Source: Deltaproteobacteria bacterium (GTDB taxonomy: Bacteria; Myxococcota_A; UBA9160; SMWR01). Taken from it: a stretch of DNA of 37,973 bases. Below are positions 1 through 8,700 of this stretch, one piece after another. The stretch's first letter is position 1. Every line of letters starts with the position of its first letter. The notes beneath the pieces were generated by a model. That model did no database searches. It was not told the origin of the DNA and saw only the letters and a list, made by a program, of their open reading frames with translations. Both the position numbers and the translations under genes were made by a program. Location: contig JAFDDG010000032.1 in the NCBI GenBank assembly GCA_019310965.1, positions 1 to 37,973 on the forward strand, read 5' to 3'.

Positions 1-1
1 G

Positions 2-232
2 TATCTCGCTCGGGTCCACGAGCCCTTTGCGAGGCTGTTTCGCGAGGGTCAGGAGCGTGGGGAGGTACGCGGCGACGAGGATGCTTCGTTCCTGGCAGAG
101 ATGGTGGTCGGCATGCTCAACGCTGCGGTCGCTCACTGGCTCTCCGATGCGGACTACCCGATCGAGAAGCGTCTGTCTCAGGCGGGGAGCTTCGCCTGGG
201 GCGCCATCCGCCAGCGCGGGGACACGCTCTGA
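2..232 (+). CDS. TetR/AcrR-family regulator, C-terminal fragment (5' truncated by window edge)
   Basis: The reading frame is open from base 2 to a TGA at 230-232 and encodes the last 76 residues of a protein whose start lies outside the window. It has the look of a TetR/AcrR C-terminal ligand domain: a helix with FREGQERGEV, the D-x-x-F-L-A-E-M-V-V-G-M-L segment, then AHWLSD. In this family such segments form the last helices of the dimerisation and effector-binding domain. The helix-turn-helix is not visible, so the family call rests on the C-terminal pattern only. It is co-directional with the Kor/Rnf operon but separated by 646 nt; whether it controls that operon cannot be decided from sequence. 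Confidence 0.7.
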   Translation, partial: YLARVHEPFARLFREGQERGEVRGDEDASFLAEMVVGMLNAAVAHWLSDADYPIEKRLSQAGSFAWGAIRQRGDTL

Positions 233-878
233 CCCCACGCCACCGGGCCGGCGGCGTGGGCCGATTTGCGAGCCGAGACACCCCGGACTGAGACATTCTG
301 ACCATGCGAGAGGTGCGCTGCGCCGCACCTCTGTCCCGAGATGGCCCGGAGTCGGGCCCGGGGGCGAGCGGAGGTCCAGGAGAGGCCGCGGCCGCTTCCA
401 TGGCGCAGCGCTCCGGGGATGCTTCGCGAGCCCTCCGATGCGGCGGCGAGACTGGCGCGATCGGTGGCGGTGCGCGACCGTTGGGAACGTCGCTGCGGCT
501 CGGTGTGAGCGCCTGGATACGGGGTGGCTCGTGACGGGATGCGGTCGTCGTCCTGTGGGGATGGCGACCCTCCGGCGTGGGCTCGCTTCGAGTCCGTCGG
601 CGGTGTGCTTGCTCGGTGGCGCGTGATACCTCGAAAGCCAAAACGGGTACGGAGGCGTTGCGCCGTCCCCCCGTTGTGCCGATGAGCGGAGCATTGTCCG
701 AGCCGGGGGGTGCGGAGAATGCGAGAGACGGGGCTCGCATGCGGCACGAGGGTTGCATGATCATGACAGGATTCGAGAGTCGTCGTTGCGTCAACGCTCC
801 GTTGAGCCGGGGTCGTCCCGCGAGATCCGCCTTCACCGTATTCACGCCGACCGCCCAGTTCGCCAGGAGAAAAGTCCT
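233..878. other. 646-nt non-coding leader between the tetR tail and korA
   Basis: No convincing gene lies here. Open frames exist on both strands, but their translations are Arg/Ser/Pro-rich with no recognisable domain, as expected of out-of-frame GC-rich DNA. Visible structure: an inverted repeat with 9-bp arms at 309-332; a 10-bp palindrome CATGATCATG at 756-765; and a possible 41-codon leader frame (757-882) whose TGA overlaps the korA TTG start. No convincing -35/-10 pair was found. The length is unusual beside the tightly packed operon that follows, so regulatory content is plausible but unproven. Confidence 0.5.
309..332. repeat. Inverted repeat, 9-bp perfect arms with 6-nt loop
   Basis: AGAGGTGCG (309-317) and CGCACCTCT (324-332) are perfect reverse complements around CTGCGC. 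It sits 76 nt after the tetR stop and about 550 nt before korA. No T-run follows, so it is a poor intrinsic terminator. The size and symmetry would suit a dimeric-regulator operator, but nothing links it to the adjacent TetR-type protein except position. Confidence 0.4.
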
Positions 879-2816
879 TTGAGTCCTTCGTCCGCTGCCA
901 CTGTCACTCGCATCGCGACCGATTCCGGGCCCGGCTCGGCTCCCAAGAACGTCCTCCACCTCGACGAGCACACCCTCGAGATCGTGTCCGACTCGGGCGA
1001 GGGGGCGCAGAAGTGCGGTCAGATCTTCGCGTCGGTGTCGGCGAAGATGAACTACGGCGTCTGGACGGTCGAGATCATCCCGGCGGAGATTGAGCCCCCG
1101 GCACGCACGGCGGCCGGCGCCAGCGGCAACCTCATCCGCTTCGGACGCGACAAGGTCACCAACTGGGGGGACGAAACCAACCTGGTCGTGGCCTTCAACG
1201 AGCAAGTGCTGCTCGCTCGTCATCGCCTCGATGCGCTCTCCGACGATTGCATCATCCTGATCGAGTCGAAGTGGGCCGAAGATCCCGACGCCGAGATCCG
1301 CCAGGAATGGCAGGACGCGATGGAGGAGATCTCCGATCGGAACTACCGCGTCATCCCCGTGCCCATGGAAGAACAGTGCCTGACCCGGGTCGATAATCCC
1401 CGGAAGGGCAAGAATATGTTCGCGCTCGGGCTTCTCGCTCAGATCTACGGCTACGACGTCGAGAAGATCAGCGAACAGATCCGAGCCCAGTTCGCCAAGA
1501 AGCCTCCGGAAGTCTCGAAGGCGAACGTCGATCTGCTCGAGTTGGGTGTGCACTGGGCGCAGGAGAACCTCGATCTCCGGATCGAGGTGCCCCGCATCGA
1601 GACCGACGAGAAGCGCGTGGTGATGAACGGGAACCAGGCGGCGGCACTCGGGGCCATCGCGTCTGGCATGGAGTTCTGCGCGATGTATCCCATCACGCCG
1701 GCGACTTCGGTCTCGCAGTACCTCTGCGATGTCTTCGAGCGCTACGGCGGCACGATGCACCAGGCAGAGGATGAGATCGCCGCCGCCGGCGCTGCGATCG
1801 GAGCCTCCTACGCGGGCAAGGTCGCGCTCACGGTGACTTCGGGTCCGGGCCTCGCGCTGAAGACCGAGTTCATCGCGCTCGCAGTCATGACCGAGATCCC
1901 GCTCGTGGTGCTCGACGTGCAGCGCGGCGGGCCCAGCACGGGCCTGCCCACCAAGGTCGAGCAGAGCGACCTGCTCGCGGCGCTCTTCTCCCAGCCCGGA
2001 GATGCGCCGCGTGTCGTGATGGCGCCCGCCACCATCGAGGAATGCTTTCACTCCATGGTCACGGCGCGTCGCATCGCGAAGAGCTTTCGCTGCGTCGTCA
2101 TCGTGCTGACCGACGCGAACCTGGCGAGCGGGCAGCAGCAATTCCAGCGCCCGGTGCTCGACGAACGCTGGCACGCGGCGCCCGCGAACCATCGCGCGGT
2201 CACCAGCGGCGAGCGCCCGTACGACTGGGATCCGGACACGGGACTATCCCGGCGCATCGTGCCGGGCCAGCCGGGCGGGATGCACACCGTCACCGGCCTC
2301 AACCACGATCACGACAGCAATGTCGACTACACGCCCGAGATCAACCAGCTCGGCTGCGCCATGCGCAGTCGCAAGTTGGCGGTGCTGCAGCAGACGATGT
2401 CGCCGCCGCCGATCCACGGCGACGAGTCGGGCGAGCTGCTGGTCGTCGGCTGGGGCAGCACCAAGGGCGCCATCGAGGAAGCCGTGGATCGCGTACGGGC
2501 AGAGGGCCATGCGGTTTCCTCGACGCACCTCACCTTCCTCTCGCCCATGCAGCCCGGGCTGGGCGAGATCTTCTCACGCTTCGAGCATGTGATGACCGTC
2601 GAGCTCAACTACAGCGACGACCCCGCGGCGCCCTACATCACACCCGAGAATCGCCGGCTCGGCCAGCTGGCATTCCTGCTGCGGGCGCAGACTCTGGTGG
2701 ATGTGGACTGCTGGACCCGCGTGCCGGGCCAGCCCCTGCGACCCGGACACATCGCCGACGCGCTTCGCCGAAAGCTCTCGGCAGCCAGTGAAACGGAGGT
2801 CCGAGTAAATGAGTGA
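879..2816 (+). CDS. korA: 2-oxoacid:ferredoxin oxidoreductase, fused gamma-alpha subunit (probably 2-oxoglutarate)
   Basis: With the product of the next gene this should oxidise a 2-oxoacid (most likely 2-oxoglutarate) and CoA to acyl-CoA, CO2 and reduced ferredoxin in the cytoplasm. The 645-aa chain has the fused architecture of two-subunit KorAB enzymes: a gamma domain at about residues 20-190 (SGEGAQKCGQIFA near the start), then the pyrimidine-binding alpha domain with MYPITPATSVS, TVTSGPG (about residue 318) and DVQRGGPSTGLPTK (about residue 347). I chose the TTG at 879 because AGGAG (865-869) precedes it by 9 nt and homology-like sequence begins just after; the 42 codons upstream look non-coding. 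It overlaps korB by 8 nt. Kor enzymes serve oxidative or reductive TCA cycles; substrate specificity is inferred from the family. Confidence 0.88.
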   Translation: MSPSSAATVTRIATDSGPGSAPKNVLHLDEHTLEIVSDSGEGAQKCGQIFASVSAKMNYGVWTVEIIPAEIEPPARTAAGASGNLIRFGRDKVTNWGDETNLVVAFNEQVLLARHRLDALSDDCIILIESKWAEDPDAEIRQEWQDAMEEISDRNYRVIPVPMEEQCLTRVDNPRKGKNMFALGLLAQIYGYDVEKISEQIRAQFAKKPPEVSKANVDLLELGVHWAQENLDLRIEVPRIETDEKRVVMNGNQAAALGAIASGMEFCAMYPITPATSVSQYLCDVFERYGGTMHQAEDEIAAAGAAIGASYAGKVALTVTSGPGLALKTEFIALAVMTEIPLVVLDVQRGGPSTGLPTKVEQSDLLAALFSQPGDAPRVVMAPATIEECFHSMVTARRIAKSFRCVVIVLTDANLASGQQQFQRPVLDERWHAAPANHRAVTSGERPYDWDPDTGLSRRIVPGQPGGMHTVTGLNHDHDSNVDYTPEINQLGCAMRSRKLAVLQQTMSPPPIHGDESGELLVVGWGSTKGAIEEAVDRVRAEGHAVSSTHLTFLSPMQPGLGEIFSRFEHVMTVELNYSDDPAAPYITPENRRLGQLAFLLRAQTLVDVDCWTRVPGQPLRPGHIADALRRKLSAASETEVRVNE

Positions 2817-3762
2817 ACAGCTCCGATCCTTCTTCGGTTGCGGTCTGGACGATGATCGCACCTTCGATCTCAACGACTACGGGGATTCGATCCCGCGCTG
2901 GTGTGTGGGCTGCGGCGACCACGGCGTGCTGAGTGCCGTGAAACGCATGATGCGTGACCAGCGGCTGCTCCCGGAGCGCACGGTCTTCGTATCGGGCATC
3001 GGCTGCTCCAGCCGCTTTCCCCACTACCTCGACACCTACGGTTTCCACGGTATCCACGGCCGCGCGTTGCCGATCGCCACCGGCGTCAAGCTCAGCCGGC
3101 CCGATCTGGACGTCTTCGTCGTCACGGGCGATGGCGACTGCTGCTCGATCGGTGCCGGGCACTGGCTGCACGCCACCCGGTACAACATCGACATGACCGT
3201 CTTGCTGCTGGACAACGCGATCTACGGTCTTACCAAGAATCAGACCTCGCCCACGACGCCCGAGGGTTTCGAGACGAACACCCAGCCGCACGGGACATAC
3301 CTGCCGGCGCTCAACCCCCTGAGCACCGCGCTGGGAGTCACCAATGCCTCGTTCGTCGCGCAGACCGCGGACTGGGTGCCGGCCCATCTGCTCGCCACCT
3401 TGAAGGCGGCGTACGAGCACGTCGGGTTCTCCTTCGTTCGGATCCTCCAGCGTTGCCCCAAGTTCAGCGCGCCTGTGTTCTCCGAGCAGGCGCGGACGCC
3501 GGACCTGCACGAGCTGCTCTTTCACTCCGATGGCATCACGGTCCCCTCGCTCGACAAGATCTACAAGCACCGCCTCGAGCACGACCCGAGCGATCTCGAT
3601 CGCGCCCGGAGCCTTGCCGAGGACACCGAGCGGACACGCCTCGGCATCTTCTTCAAGGACGCGACGCGGCCGTGCTACAACGCGATCCGTCACCTGCCGA
3701 CCTACACGGCGGCGCAGAACATCGAGCGCCTGAACAGGGAGCTGGATCGTTATGCCGTCTGA
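2809..3762 (+). CDS. korB: 2-oxoacid:ferredoxin oxidoreductase, beta (TPP-binding) subunit
   Basis: This is the catalytic thiamine pyrophosphate subunit partnering KorA. The 317-aa protein shows WCVGCGDHGVL near residue 31 (CxxC contributing to the Fe-S cluster), SGIGCSSRFP, and the TPP/Mg motif GDGDCCSIG followed about 30 residues later by LLLDNAIYGLTKNQTSPTT, all typical of the KorB/OorB family. The ATG at 2809 has a strong GGAGGT eight nt upstream and lies inside the 3' end of korA, so the pair is probably translationally coupled. The length is close to the family norm of about 290-340 aa. The C-terminal third (about residue 235 onward) is helical and may contact the following unknown protein, whose start overlaps this stop by 11 nt; that contact is conjecture. 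Confidence 0.9.
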   Translation: MSEQLRSFFGCGLDDDRTFDLNDYGDSIPRWCVGCGDHGVLSAVKRMMRDQRLLPERTVFVSGIGCSSRFPHYLDTYGFHGIHGRALPIATGVKLSRPDLDVFVVTGDGDCCSIGAGHWLHATRYNIDMTVLLLDNAIYGLTKNQTSPTTPEGFETNTQPHGTYLPALNPLSTALGVTNASFVAQTADWVPAHLLATLKAAYEHVGFSFVRILQRCPKFSAPVFSEQARTPDLHELLFHSDGITVPSLDKIYKHRLEHDPSDLDRARSLAEDTERTRLGIFFKDATRPCYNAIRHLPTYTAAQNIERLNRELDRYAV

Positions 3763-4783
3763 CTCTCGCACTCCGGAGGCGCTCGATGCCCTCTCCGGTC
3801 CCATACAGGCCTTTCGCTCGACGCTGGCGAACACGAGCGAACAGATCCGGTTGATGATCAGCACGCGCATCGAGCAGAGCCATGAGTCCGCGGATTTCGA
3901 GCGGGCGGAGCTGGGGGAGTTCGCGGCGGGGCGGATCGACGCGAAACGCCTCTCGAAGATCCTGGCGCGGGACGAGCCCTTGCCCGCCGCAGACACCGGA
4001 ATCATCCACGAGGCACTCGTCACCTGCAACGAGTTGCTGGCGCGCAACGAGAACCTCTTCCGGGTCATCGTCGAAGAGGGAGACGACCTGCGCAGCGCCG
4101 TCGGTCGTGGCCTGGCGGAGATCGGCCGGGCCTACGGCGCGGCCCGAGTGGTCGAGCTGGTGAGCCAGGGAGCCTTCCGCGCCGCAGAGCACTCGTCGCT
4201 CCTGAAGGGTCACTCCTTCGAGAGCTGGAGCCGGACCGAGCGCTCGATCGAGTTCGGGCTCGTGGTGCGCGTCTGCGGCCGCGATCTTCGCGCCGGCGGG
4301 CTGGCGGACTACCTCGATCGCTCCATCAAGCTCGTGCTGGTCGTGCAGGGCGATGCGCCGCCGGCGGCATTGGTGCGACTGATTACACCGCAAACGCTCG
4401 TGCTCCAGACCTCGGAGGCCTCCGAGCTCGAGTGGCTCGCGAGCTATCGCGGGCCCGGTGTGGCGGCACTCGTGTCGAGCGCGGCGGCCCAATTTCGCCA
4501 CGATCCCGCCGGCGGACCCGCGCTCGCGGATCGCATCGTGATCACGAGCCTTCCCGAGCGGCCGCCGAAAGCACTGGGCGCGGCGAGCGCATTCCAGCAG
4601 CGGCAGGATCTGCTGCAGCTCGAAGCGCTCGCCGAGAGCCATGCCGATGTCGTGCCGATCGATCCCGTGGCCGTGGGAGAAGAGCCTCCGCCCGCCGCGG
4701 CGCGTGCCGTGCCAGCGGCCGACTCGGCGGATGCGCTGTCGAACTGGCTGCTCCGCCAGGCGGATTTGCCGAACTCCTCCTAG
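3752..4783 (+). CDS. Unrecognised 343-aa protein encoded between korB and rnfB
   Basis: I do not recognise this family. The ATG at 3752 lies inside the end of korB and is preceded by AGGGAG, so it is translated with the Kor subunits. Residues 1 to about 150 look helical and charged (e.g. RNENLFRVIVEEGDDL); about 165-275 alternate hydrophobic strands and helices (KLVLVVQGD, ALVRLITPQTLVLQT, GPGVAALVSS); the tail from about 300 is Ala/Pro-rich and ends in an acidic/amphipathic segment. There is no transmembrane span, no signal peptide and only two cysteines (ALVTCNELL, VRVCGRD), so it is unlikely to carry a cluster. Position suggests a soluble partner of the oxidoreductase or of RnfB, such as an assembly factor, adaptor or regulator. 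That is inference from context alone. Confidence 0.85.
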   Translation: MPSDSRTPEALDALSGPIQAFRSTLANTSEQIRLMISTRIEQSHESADFERAELGEFAAGRIDAKRLSKILARDEPLPAADTGIIHEALVTCNELLARNENLFRVIVEEGDDLRSAVGRGLAEIGRAYGAARVVELVSQGAFRAAEHSSLLKGHSFESWSRTERSIEFGLVVRVCGRDLRAGGLADYLDRSIKLVLVVQGDAPPAALVRLITPQTLVLQTSEASELEWLASYRGPGVAALVSSAAAQFRHDPAGGPALADRIVITSLPERPPKALGAASAFQQRQDLLQLEALAESHADVVPIDPVAVGEEPPPAAARAVPAADSADALSNWLLRQADLPNSS

Positions 4784-4849
4784 AGCGAGCCCGGACGGCA
4801 GCGAGAAAGCCAATTCTGCCTTCGAACCGCCGGAGATGGGCCCAGCGGA

Positions 4850-5701
4850 ATGGATCCACAACGAATGACGCCATCCAACATCATCGACTCCATCGTGATC
4901 GTGGCCGGCGTCTGCCTGGTCTTCGGTGCCCTCATCGCGATCGTTCACGGCAAGTTTCGCGTATTCGAGGATCCTCGCATCGACGCGACCGTGGAGCTGT
5001 TGCCCGGGACGAACTGCGGTGCCTGCAGCACACCGGGCTGCCGCGCCTTTGCGGAGGCGCTCGTCTCGGGTGAGCAGCAGCCGGCTGCGTGCACGGTGAT
5101 GAGTCCAGAGGACAGGGAGGACGTGGCCGAGCTTCTCGGCGTCGAGGCCGGCCAGGCGAACCCGCGCGTGGCGCGCCTGCTGTGCGCCGGCGGAAGCGAT
5201 GTCGCGGTCCAGAGCGCTGAATATCGGGGTTTCGAGAGCTGCAAGGCGGCCGCCGCCGTGGCGGGGGGCGGCAAGGGCTGCACCTGGGGTTGCCTGGGAT
5301 TGGCAGACTGCGAGCTCTCGTGTGATCTCGATGCGATTCAGATGGACGCACGCGATATCCCGGTCGTGACGCCGGACCTGTGCACGGCATGCGGCGATTG
5401 CGTCGATGCCTGTCCCAAGGATCTCTTCGTCCTCATGCCGCGGGAACAGCACCTGATCGTACAGTGCAAGAGTGAGCTCGAGGGCGACGAGGCCGATGCG
5501 CTCTGCCGTGTCGCCTGCAACGGGTGCGGCAAGTGTGTGCTCGATGCGGCGGACGGAGTCATCGACATGGTGAACGGACTCGCGGTCATCGACTACACGC
5601 AAAACGTCTCAGCCGACCCGAACGCCACCGCGCGCTGCCCGACGGGCGCCATTGCCTGGGTCGAGAAGGCCCAGTTCGAAAGTCCGGGCGGCGAAGGCTA
5701 G
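4850..5701 (+). CDS. rnfB: Rnf complex electron-input subunit RnfB (membrane-anchored polyferredoxin)
   Basis: RnfB accepts electrons from reduced ferredoxin and feeds them into the membrane Rnf complex. The 283-aa protein has one N-terminal transmembrane helix (IIDSIVIVAGVCLVFGALIA), the characteristic RnfB cluster motif GTNCGACSTPGCRAF plus a further Cys near residue 82 (C-x2-C-x4-C-x17-C), a middle cysteine-rich block (CTWGCLGLADCELSC), and ferredoxin-type cysteines in CTACGDCVDACPK and CNGCGKC with ARCPTGAI near the end. The ATG at 4850 follows GGAG at 4832 with long spacing; ATG at 4865 is an alternative. It is detached from the other rnf genes by the PFOR-like gene, unlike the clostridial order rnfCDGEAB. 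Confidence 0.93.
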   Translation: MDPQRMTPSNIIDSIVIVAGVCLVFGALIAIVHGKFRVFEDPRIDATVELLPGTNCGACSTPGCRAFAEALVSGEQQPAACTVMSPEDREDVAELLGVEAGQANPRVARLLCAGGSDVAVQSAEYRGFESCKAAAAVAGGGKGCTWGCLGLADCELSCDLDAIQMDARDIPVVTPDLCTACGDCVDACPKDLFVLMPREQHLIVQCKSELEGDEADALCRVACNGCGKCVLDAADGVIDMVNGLAVIDYTQNVSADPNATARCPTGAIAWVEKAQFESPGGEG

Positions 5702-5747
5702 AGCAGGCGACGAAGCAGAGAGCTGTCGAAGACGGCGGAGAGAAGAA

Positions 5748-8700
5748 ATGAGTGAACCGAGCGAACGCCCCGACGTGAAGTACCCGGGGATCACCAGTGC
5801 CGATGATGGAAGTGGAGCCGTCGTCGCGATGGAGACCGCCGCCAGCGAGGCGGCGGGTGCCTACCCGATCACACCCTCCACCCAGATGGGCGAGGGGTGG
5901 GCCGCCGCGGTTGCTGCCGGCAAGCGCAATGTAAATGGGCGGAGCCTGCTCTTCTTCGAGCCGGAGGGCGAGCACGCCGCGGCCGGCGTCACCGCCGGCA
6001 TGAGCATGACGGGGCTGCGGGCGACGAATTTTTCGAGCGGGCAGGGCATTGCGTATATGCACGAGTCCCTCTACGCCGCCGTGGGCAAGCGCCTGACCTA
6101 CGTGCTCAACGTGGCTTGCCGCGCCATGACGAAGCACGCGCTCAACGTGCACGCGGGGCACGACGACTACCACGCTGTCGATGACTCGGGCTTCTTCCAG
6201 CTCTTCGCCAAGGACGTGCAGGGTTCCGCGGACCTCAACCTGATTTCCCACCGCATTGCGGAGCTCTCCCTCAACCCCGGCATCTGCGCCCAGGATGGCT
6301 TTCTCACCAGCCACACCATCGAGTCCTTCCGCTTGCCCGAGCGCGATCTCGTGCGGGAGTACCTCGGTGACCCCTCGGACATGATCGAGTCGCCGACGCC
6401 GGCCCAGAAGATGGTCTTCGGCGAGACTCGCCGGCGCATTCCCGAGCTCTTCGACTACGACTACCCCGCCATGCTCGGTGTCGTGCAGAACCAGGACGCC
6501 TACGCCCAGGGTGTGGCGGCGCAGCGGCCCTTCTATTTCGACCACATCGCCAGCCTCAGCGACCGCGCCTTCGCCGAGTACGAAGCGCTCACCGGACGCC
6601 TCTACGCCCGCGCCTCCGGCTATCGGCTGGACGACGCCGAATTCGTAATCATCGGGCAAGGCTCGCTGGTGGCCAACGCCGAGGCCGTCGTCGACCACCT
6701 GCGCGCGACACGCGGTCTGAAGGTCGGCGTGCTGGACCTGACGATGTTCCGCCCCTTCCCGACGGATCTCGTCACGCAGCTGCTGCGCGGCCGCAGAGCG
6801 GCCGTCGTGCTCGAGCGCACCGATCAGCCGTTGGCCGCAGATCTTCCGCTGCTCCGCGAGATCCGCACCGCCATGGCGAAGGGCTTCGAGAACCACCGCG
6901 CACGAGCGGCCACGCCCCACCTGGGTGTGGCGGCCTGCGCGCCGGACGAGATTCCGGAGTTCTACTCCGGGTCGTACGGCATGGGGAGCCGCGACCTGCA
7001 GCCCAGCGATCTGATCGCCGCGGTGGACAACATGCTGGACGGCGCTGCCCAGCGGCGTCACTTCTACCTCGGGATCGACTTCATCCGCAAGGGCACGAAG
7101 CTCCCGAAGCTGCAGATCTGGCAGGAGCGCATACGGGATGCCTACCCGGGCGTCGACGAGCTCGCGCTCGAGCGGGGTGAGGACATCAACCTGCTTCCCA
7201 GTGACGCCGTCTCCCTCCGCATCCACTCGGTGGGGGGCTGGGGCGCCATCACGATGGGCAAGAACGTGGCGATGACGGCCGCGGAGCTCCTCGGGCTGAA
7301 GATCAAGGCGAATCCGAAGTACGGCTCCGAGAAGAAGGGCCAGCCCACGACCTTCTACGCCAACCTGGCGACCGAGCCCGTTCGCACGAACTGCGAGCTC
7401 AAGCACGTGAACGCCGTGCTCGCGCCGGACCCGAACGTCTTCCGCCACTCGGACCCGCTGGCCGGCATGGACGAGGGCGGCGTATTCATCATCCAGGGCG
7501 ATGCTCCCGCGGCCGAGATCTGGAACGCATTGCCCGAGCGCGCCCGGCAGACGATCCGCGAGAAGGGCATCGCTGTCTACCACCTCGACGGTTTCGAGAT
7601 CGCCCAGAGTGAGGCCTCGGACCCGGAGCTGCGTTTCCGCATGCAGGGGGCGGCCTTCATGGGAGCCTTCTTCAGGACGGCCCCCATCGTCGAGGCCGCC
7701 GGCCTGGATGAGGAGCACCTGTTCGACGGCATCCACGCACAGCTCGAGAAGAAATTCGGCCACCTCGGTGAAAAGGTGGTGGCCGACAACCTGCGCGTGA
7801 TCCGGCGCGGCTATCACGAGGTGGAGCGCCTCGACACGAACATGGACGCGAGCCGCGAGGAAGAGCCGGAGCCGCCGCCGGCCATGCCCGAGGTCCTCGA
7901 CGGTGCGGGCTGGCGCGACGGGATCGGCAACCCCGGCCGCTTCTGGGAGCAGGTGGGCACGCTCTACAAGCTGGGTCAGGAGCCCATCGCGGATCCCTTC
8001 ACCGCGATCAGCGCCATGCCCGCGGCCACCAGTGCCATGCGCGACATGACCGGTGTGCGCTTCTCCGTGCCCGATTTTGTCCCGGAGAACTGCACCGGCT
8101 GCGCCCAGTGCTGGACCCAGTGCCCGGACACGGCCATCCCCGGTGTCGTAAGCACCGTCGAGGAAGTCCTGCAGGCGGCCATCGACCACGTGAAGAGTGC
8201 AGACCTGCCCATGAACCGGCTGCGTCAGATCGCCAAGCACCTGGCCAAGGAAGCGCAGAGGATCCTCACCGGCGTCCCCTTCAAGAACATCGCGGAGGTG
8301 CTCTCGGCCGCCTACAGCGACGTGATTCAGAAGCTCGACCCGTCTCCCGAGCGCCGGGCCGAGCTCGACGCGGAGTGGGCGCCGGTCTATTCGGCACTGG
8401 CCGACTTTCCGCTGGCCAAGACGGGGCCCTTCTTCGACCTCCCGGAGCGCAAGCAGAAGGGCAGCGGCGGTCTGCTCTCGATCACCGTCAACCCCGAGAC
8501 CTGCAAGGGATGCGACATCTGCGTCACGGTCTGTCCCGACGACGCCCTGCGCACGATCAAGCAGACCGACGAGGTCGTCGAGCAGCTCCGCAGCAACTGG
8601 GATCTCTGGAAGAAGTTGCCCGAGACCGACGATCGATACGTCAACATCCCGGACATGCAGGAGGGCATCGGCGTGCTCTCCTCGCTTCTGCTCAAACAGC

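Noticed and set aside
309-332. Intrinsic terminator for the tetR-type gene
   Set aside because: The stem is good but there is no following T-run, so it is listed only as an inverted repeat.
753-878. N-terminal extension of korA to a TTG at 753
   Set aside because: The 42 extra residues are Arg/Ser-rich and unlike the family, and there is a well-spaced SD at the TTG at 879.
117-2192. Long minus-strand frame opposite the korA leader and korA
   Set aside because: Composition and lack of motifs mark it as the complement of korA codons rather than a gene.
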